A DNA stretch of 35,426 nt from DAOTTI01 sp034437795. GTDB lineage: Bacteria; Chloroflexota; UBA11872; UBA12225. The DNA lies in the NCBI GenBank assembly GCA_034437795.1, contig DAOTTI010000182.1, positions 1 through 35,426 on the forward strand, in the 5' to 3' direction. Below are positions 31,675-35,426 of the stretch, in pieces. Numbering within the stretch: position 1 is the stretch's first letter; the number at the start of each line of letters is the position of its first letter. The notes below the pieces were generated by a model, which was not told the origin of the DNA, did not search any database, and saw only the letters and a list, made by a program, of their open reading frames with translations. The position numbers were made by a program, and so were the translations under genes.

Positions 31675-31864
31675 GTGCACAGCTTAGCACGTGGCCGGCA
31701 CACTGCCGCCGGCGCCTGGCCCGATGGGCCTGGACCACGGCTGGTAACGGCGCGCGCAGCCAGGTCACGCTGATTGAGCGCACCTGCCGGACCTGGTTGG
31801 ACACGGGCGCCGGCGCTCTGGGAACGGTTCTTGCAGCGAGTTCACAAGCACGTGCAGGAACCCG

Positions 31865-32098
31865 ATGCGTACCAGGCGTGAGCCGAACCTCGCCCGCGAC
31901 CGCCACCCAGGCAGACGTGCCTGCGTGCAGTGCGGCAGGCCGGTTGGCAAGCACCAGGGCGGCTCCGACCTCTGCCGTGTGTGCGCCACGCGCGCCTCGC
32001 TGGAACGGCTGTTCCGCACCCGTGAGCCGGCCACCGCCCCGCCAGCGCGTTCGCCAGAGGCTGGGGACGAGGACGGGCGCCTCCCGGCGGCCGCGTAG
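31865..32098 (+). CDS. Small zinc-ribbon protein
   Basis: 77 residues with two Cys pairs, Cys20-x2-Cys23 and Cys37-x2-Cys40 (ACVQCGRPVG and SDLCRVCATR), separated by 13 residues, fitting a four-cysteine zinc ribbon. The N-terminus is basic and the C-terminus Pro/Ala-rich. AGGA lies about five bases before the ATG at 31865. Open frames on the other strand here have no such pattern. A nucleic-acid-binding or adaptor role is possible. A perfect 11-bp inverted repeat begins just after the stop. Confidence 0.55.
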   Translation: MRTRREPNLARDRHPGRRACVQCGRPVGKHQGGSDLCRVCATRASLERLFRTREPATAPPARSPEAGDEDGRLPAAA

Positions 32099-32100
32099 CG

Positions 32101-32162
32101 CCACAACGACACGTCGATGCGGCCGCGTGCGGCAGTGGCGTGATCTGCAACTGTCGTTGTGG
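32101..32162. repeat. 11-bp inverted repeat after the zinc-ribbon gene
   Basis: CCACAACGACA (32101-32111) and TGTCGTTGTGG (32152-32162) are perfectly complementary with a 40-base loop. It begins two bases after the stop codon. It might be a terminator or a protein-binding site. The remaining gap to 32391 shows no gene, but TACCAT (32371-32376) could be a -10 for the next gene. Confidence 0.6.
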
Positions 32163-32391
32163 TCGTCGCAGCACCGGCGCGCCTGCCGCGGCCCGGCGGT
32201 GATGCGTGCCCCGCCGGGCCCGCCTGCCAGGCCGATGCCGTTGCGCCTGCTGCTATCCGGCCATGAGGCGCGGGCGCCGGGCGCAGTCGAGGCCGCGCCC
32301 CGGCGCCTTCCGGCCACGCTGTCTTGCCTCACGTTGCCGCCGGTGAGGCGCGGTCGAGGCCGCTGCCCGCTACCATAGGGGTGCAGCTAAG

Positions 32392-33201
32392 GTGGCCCTG
32401 AGGATCGTGGCGGCACTGGCAGCGCTGGGCGCCGTGGTCCTGGTGCTGGCCCTTATGGAGGCGCGCTTCATCTATTTCCCCTCGCGGCGGCTCGTGGCCG
32501 GACCCGAGCAGTACGGCCTGCGGTCCGACGAGCTGTGGCTGACGGCGGACGACGGCGTACGACTGCACGGCTGGTGGCTCCATGGCCAGGGGCAGCGGGT
32601 ACTCATCTGGTTTCACGGCAATGCCGGCAACATCAGCCACCGGCTGGAGAACGCCAGGCGCTTCATCGACTGGTTCGGGGTCGACGTCCTGCTGGTCGAC
32701 TACCGCGGCTACGGGCGGAGCGAAGGCAGCCCAGGTGAGGCCGGCCTCTATGCCGACGCCCGCGCCATGTATGACGCGGCTGCCGGGCGCGGCTTCCGGC
32801 CGGAGCAGATCGTACTCCTCGGCCGCTCACTGGGCACTGCCGTCGCTGCCGATCTCGCCATCAAGCGTCCCTGCGCCGGGGCGGTGCTGGAAACTCCCTT
32901 CCTGTCCGTGCCGGCGCTGGCGCGGGTACACTATCCCTTCGTCCCCGCCTTCCTCATCCGCACGCGCTTCGACACCGCGAGCAAGATCGGCCGGCTGGCG
33001 GTCCCCAAGCTGATTGTCCAGGCCGAGCGGGACGAGATCATGCCGCCGGAGCATGCCAGGCGGCTGTTCGAGCTGGCGCCCGAGCCGAAGTGGTTCTACG
33101 TGCTCCGGGGCGCTCACCACAACGACATCTACCAGACCGTCGATCCCGGTTACGTGGCGGCCTGGCGTAGCTTCCTAGAGGAGGCAGGCAGGGCAGCGTG
33201 A
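32392..33201 (+). CDS. Membrane-anchored alpha/beta hydrolase
   Basis: 269 residues, GTG start. A hydrophobic N-terminal segment (residues 4-22) probably anchors it, with the catalytic domain outside or at the membrane face. The fold is of the BEM46/ABHD13 type: LIWFHGNAGNISHR, LLVDYRGYGRSEG, nucleophile Ser146 in LLGRSLGTAVA, acid Asp in QAERDEIMPPEH, and His in RGAHHND. Substrate unknown; lipid esters or thioesters are likely for this family. The stop overlaps the start of the transporter gene (GTGA), so the two are translationally coupled. Confidence 0.9.
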   Translation: MALRIVAALAALGAVVLVLALMEARFIYFPSRRLVAGPEQYGLRSDELWLTADDGVRLHGWWLHGQGQRVLIWFHGNAGNISHRLENARRFIDWFGVDVLLVDYRGYGRSEGSPGEAGLYADARAMYDAAAGRGFRPEQIVLLGRSLGTAVAADLAIKRPCAGAVLETPFLSVPALARVHYPFVPAFLIRTRFDTASKIGRLAVPKLIVQAERDEIMPPEHARRLFELAPEPKWFYVLRGAHHNDIYQTVDPGYVAAWRSFLEEAGRAA

Positions 33202-34217
33202 GCGGGGCAGCGTACCGTCGGTCCAGGCGAGCATTGACCCTGGCTGGTCGGGCGACCTGGGCCGGCCGCGCCTGGCGTGCTGGGGCCGAGCGCCGCGTCG
33301 CCGGCATCGCCGCGGGGTTGGGGGCGGCGGCCATCTGGGGCGGGATGTACGTGGCCAGTAAATACGTGCTGCACTATGTCCCGCCGCTGACCTTGGTCCT
33401 GTGCCGGCTCGTGATCGGTACCGCTGCGCTGGGCCTGCTCATGGCCGCCACACGCGCGCCACTCGTGCGCCGGCAGGACCTCCCCCTGATGGCGCTGCTT
33501 GGGTTCGTCGGGCTATTCGTCTCCATGGTCGCGCAGTTCGCCGGGACGAGGCTTTCCACTGCGGCCGGTGGGGCGCTCATCACCAGCGCCACGCCAGCCT
33601 TCATGCTGCTCTTCGGCTGGCCGCTGCTGGGCGAACGCCCCACGTGGCTGCGGGTGGGGAGCCTGGCGCTGGCCACTGCCGGCGTGGCCATTGTGGCGCT
33701 CGACCCGGCCGCGGCGCGCGAGCTCGCATCCGGTGACACCGCAGCCAACGGGCCGTGGCCCGTCGTACCGGGCGCGCCGGACAGGGTGGTGGCCGGCAAC
33801 ATCCTGCTGGTGGTGGCGGCCATCACGTGGGCCCTCTATTCGGTACTGGCCCGCATCGCGAACCGCCGCTATCCGGTGCTGGTCACCACCTGCTACGCCA
33901 CCGGCTTTGGCGCGCTCTTCACCGGCTCGCTCGTGCCACTGGAGCTGGCGGCGCAGCCGCTGGCGCAGCCCTTGCCCCCTATGGCCTGGCTGGGCCTGCT
34001 GTACCTGGGCCTCGTCTCCACGGCCGGCGCCTTCTACCTGTGGAACAAGTCCATCGAGCTGCTGGGCGTGGGGGTGCCCTCCATCCTGTTTTTCGCCCAG
34101 CCGGTCGTCGGCGGGGCGCTGGGCGCCCTGCTGCTCGGCGAGCGCCTGGGGGCATCCTTCTATCTGGGGGGAGCGCTGATTGCCCTGGCCGTCGCCTTGA
34201 CCGCGCGGGAAGCGTGA
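33198..34217 (+). CDS. EamA/DMT family transporter
   Basis: 339 residues from the GTG at 33198 overlapping the previous stop. After a basic N-terminal tail of about 33 residues there are ten likely membrane helices forming two EamA repeats: the first from AGIAAGLGAAAIWGGMYVAS, the second from AGNILLVVAAITWALYSVLA. Members export metabolites such as amino acids or nucleotide derivatives; the substrate is not predictable. The tail is unusually long, and a later start is possible though no better codon with a ribosome-binding site is seen. Operon with the alpha/beta hydrolase. Confidence 0.9.
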   Translation: MSGAAYRRSRRALTLAGRATWAGRAWRAGAERRVAGIAAGLGAAAIWGGMYVASKYVLHYVPPLTLVLCRLVIGTAALGLLMAATRAPLVRRQDLPLMALLGFVGLFVSMVAQFAGTRLSTAAGGALITSATPAFMLLFGWPLLGERPTWLRVGSLALATAGVAIVALDPAAARELASGDTAANGPWPVVPGAPDRVVAGNILLVVAAITWALYSVLARIANRRYPVLVTTCYATGFGALFTGSLVPLELAAQPLAQPLPPMAWLGLLYLGLVSTAGAFYLWNKSIELLGVGVPSILFFAQPVVGGALGALLLGERLGASFYLGGALIALAVALTAREA

Positions 34218-34329
34218 AGGCGGCTGCCGCGCAGGCCGCGCCTTCTGGCATGCGAGCGCAACCAGCTATTTGGGACGCGCCCAGTTGCGGCCCCTCTCCC
34301 ATAGGGAGAGGACGAGGCTGACGGCTCCT
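34218..34329. repeat. Hairpin copy after the EamA gene
   Basis: CCTCTCCC (34293-34300) and GGGAGAGG (34304-34311) around ATA, followed by GGCTGACGGCTCCT, the shared flank, leading directly into the 88-bp element. It could end the hydrolase-transporter transcript. Confidence 0.7.
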
Positions 34330-34417
34330 CTAGTGCACCATCAGGCTAGCGACCTGGCATGGCTTTCCCTGGTGCGCGGGCTGGCATTCCCGAAGAGGTT
34401 GCCTGCGACAGCACTAG
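34330..34417 (+). repeat. 88-bp element with terminal inverted repeats, copy 2
   Basis: CTAGTGC (34330-34336) and GCACTAG (34411-34417) are perfect inverted ends. The inner blocks GTGCACCATCAGGC, CTGGTGCGCGGGCT and TCCCGAAGAGGT are identical to copy 1. One pair of the terminal stem differs from copy 1 on both sides (A-T instead of G-C). Each end also carries CTAG, which could instead be a 4-bp target duplication. The remaining gap from 34418 to 34605 shows no gene. Confidence 0.7.
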
Positions 34418-34605
34418 TGTGAGATCAGGCGGCCTTGATACCAGTATCTCGGACAGGGCGCGCCCGTACATGGCTCCCAGTACCGAACGCGCGGAACGCA
34501 GGCGCCTCGCTGCCCCGCACTGTACGTCAAGCCTGGGGCGCTGATCAAATCGTCCCGTTTACCTTGCGCCAGCGCGGCGCACCTGCATCTACAGCCAAAG
34601 GCTCC

Positions 34606-34634
34606 TTGCCGGCGGGTGCTGCCCGGCGTACGGT
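34606..34634 (+). promoter_or_regulatory. Promoter of the third solute-binding gene
   Basis: TTGCCG (34606-34611) and TACGGT (34629-34634) are 17 bases apart, with a start near 34641 and the GGAGGAGG site (34650-34657) in the leader. A TATAAG at 34640-34645 is an alternative -10 but would place the start inside the ribosome-binding site. Confidence 0.4.
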
Positions 34635-34663
34635 ACACCTATAAGGCAAGGAGGAGGCGTGCC

Positions 34664-35426
34664 ATGGCGATGCCCGTCTTTAGACGCCGGATGGCACGGC
34701 GGCAGGCGATATTCTGGGCAAGTACGATCCTGGGGAGCACGGCCGCCGGAGCGGCCGTCCTGGCCGGCTGCGGCCGCGCTGGCGATGGGACAGGGGCCAG
34801 CGGGACGCAGGCGGCGCCGGTCGAGCTACGCTTGCACGGTGGGAGCGGCGGCGCGGAGGGCGAATACTGGCCGAAGGTAGTAGAAGGCTTCAACCAGCGC
34901 CAGTCGCGGGCCCGCGCCGTCTTCGAGCCGTGGCCGGCCGGACAATCGCCCCTCACGCTCGGGGCAGCGGGCTCCCTGGGCGATGTCATGCGCCTGGTGG
35001 CGTTCAGCACCTACTCCCAGGTGGCGGCCAAGGGGTTCCTGAAGGACCTGGCACCTCTCATCGCCAAGGACCGCTACGATCTGAAGCCGTTCTACGCGGC
35101 GGCGCTGGACACCCTCAAGTTCCGCGGGAAGCAGTTCGGGCTGCCCCACATCGCCCACCCCGGCTTCTGCGGCCAATTCATTAATCTGGAGGCGCTCAAG
35201 CAGGCCGGCTTACCCGAGCCGAATGAGGCCACCTGGACCCTGGCCGACCTCCAGCGCATCGCCAGGCAGCTGAGCGCGGCAGGGCGGGACGCCGGTGAGC
35301 AGTGGGGCATGTGGCCGGCGACGAACGTGCAGCACGTCACCGTGGCGGCGCGGGCGCACGGCGGCAATACCCTGGACAAGGACGGTAAGCGCTCGCTCAT
35401 CGGTGAGCCGGCCAGCGCGCAGGGGG
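34664..35426 (+). CDS. ABC transporter solute-binding lipoprotein, cut by the window end
   Basis: The first 254 codons of a third family 1 solute-binding protein. The ATG at 34664 has GGAGGAGG six bases upstream. The signal has Arg12-Arg13 (ARRQAIFW), a hydrophobic run and a lipobox cysteine at 36 (VLAGC), so Tat export and lipid anchoring are likely. The mature part starts VELRLHGGSGGAEGEYW and includes FRGKQFGLPHIAHPGFCG and WTLADLQRIARQLSAAG, closely resembling the first gene of the window in layout. The frame is open to the last base, so the C-terminal part lies outside. Permease genes could follow beyond the window. Confidence 0.88.
   Translation, partial: MAMPVFRRRMARRQAIFWASTILGSTAAGAAVLAGCGRAGDGTGASGTQAAPVELRLHGGSGGAEGEYWPKVVEGFNQRQSRARAVFEPWPAGQSPLTLGAAGSLGDVMRLVAFSTYSQVAAKGFLKDLAPLIAKDRYDLKPFYAAALDTLKFRGKQFGLPHIAHPGFCGQFINLEALKQAGLPEPNEATWTLADLQRIARQLSAAGRDAGEQWGMWPATNVQHVTVAARAHGGNTLDKDGKRSLIGEPASAQG

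Noticed and set aside
31765..32332. Minus-strand frames opposite the zinc-ribbon gene
   Set aside because: They are Arg/Ala-rich without motifs, while the plus-strand frame has two Cys-x2-Cys pairs and a ribosome-binding site.
1..35426. tRNA, rRNA or riboswitch genes
   Set aside because: I found no cloverleaf ending in CCA, no rRNA-like sequence and no recognisable riboswitch core; a covariance-model scan would be needed to exclude them fully.

Overview
The window is 35.4 kb of very GC-rich bacterial chromosome with short intergenic gaps, frequent GTG starts and genes on both strands. Three lipoprotein solute-binding proteins with twin-arginine signals, many dehydrogenases of the SDR, MDR and AKR types, a Mut7-C RNase and intergenic CCCTCTCCC/GGGAGAGGG hairpins suggest an environmental Chloroflexota bacterium. 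That placement is inference from gene style; no rRNA or tRNA gene was seen to confirm it.

Layout. 0.1-4.1 kb: sugar-type solute-binding lipoprotein (-), aldo/keto reductase (+), DegT aminotransferase (-). 4.5-6.1 kb: phospholipase D-like protein and a coupled unknown gene (-). 6.3-9.4 kb: adenosine-deaminase family enzyme, sugar-nucleotidyltransferase and MOSC protein (+). 9.6-13.6 kb (-): large glycoside-hydrolase-like protein, alpha/beta hydrolase and a tiny membrane protein. 13.9-17.9 kb (+): McrB/McrC restriction pair and two small helical proteins. 18.1-23.2 kb: two extended SDRs, a zinc MDR dehydrogenase (-), a dimeric-barrel protein and an amidase. 23.2-25.8 kb: nucleotidyltransferase (-), an AbrB/Doc toxin-antitoxin pair, an SDR and a frameshifted HicB antitoxin. 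25.9-29.4 kb: HpaI-type aldolase (-), Mut7-C RNase plus secreted or anchored nuclease (+), metallophosphoesterase (-). 29.7-35.4 kb: second solute-binding protein, two small proteins, alpha/beta hydrolase with overlapping EamA transporter, and a third solute-binding protein cut by the window end.

How the genes work together. Most appear to serve uptake and catabolism of organic compounds: binding proteins, glycoside hydrolase, aldolase, dehydrogenases, amidase. No permease or ATPase gene accompanies the binding proteins. The McrBC pair and the cluster of nucleotidyltransferase, Doc and HicB are a defence/toxin-antitoxin component, parts of which look inactive: Gln replaces the catalytic His in Doc, and HicB carries a frameshift.

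The most unusual content lies between genes. There is a modular 3'-end cassette that repeatedly joins stop codons to GC-rich hairpins. There is a pair of about 90-bp elements with matching terminal inverted repeats and a compensatory base change. There are also many short-period degenerate tandem repeats (7, 9, 11, 16 and 60 bp). Several genes appear to be leaderless, with a -10-like hexamer six or seven bases before the start codon.
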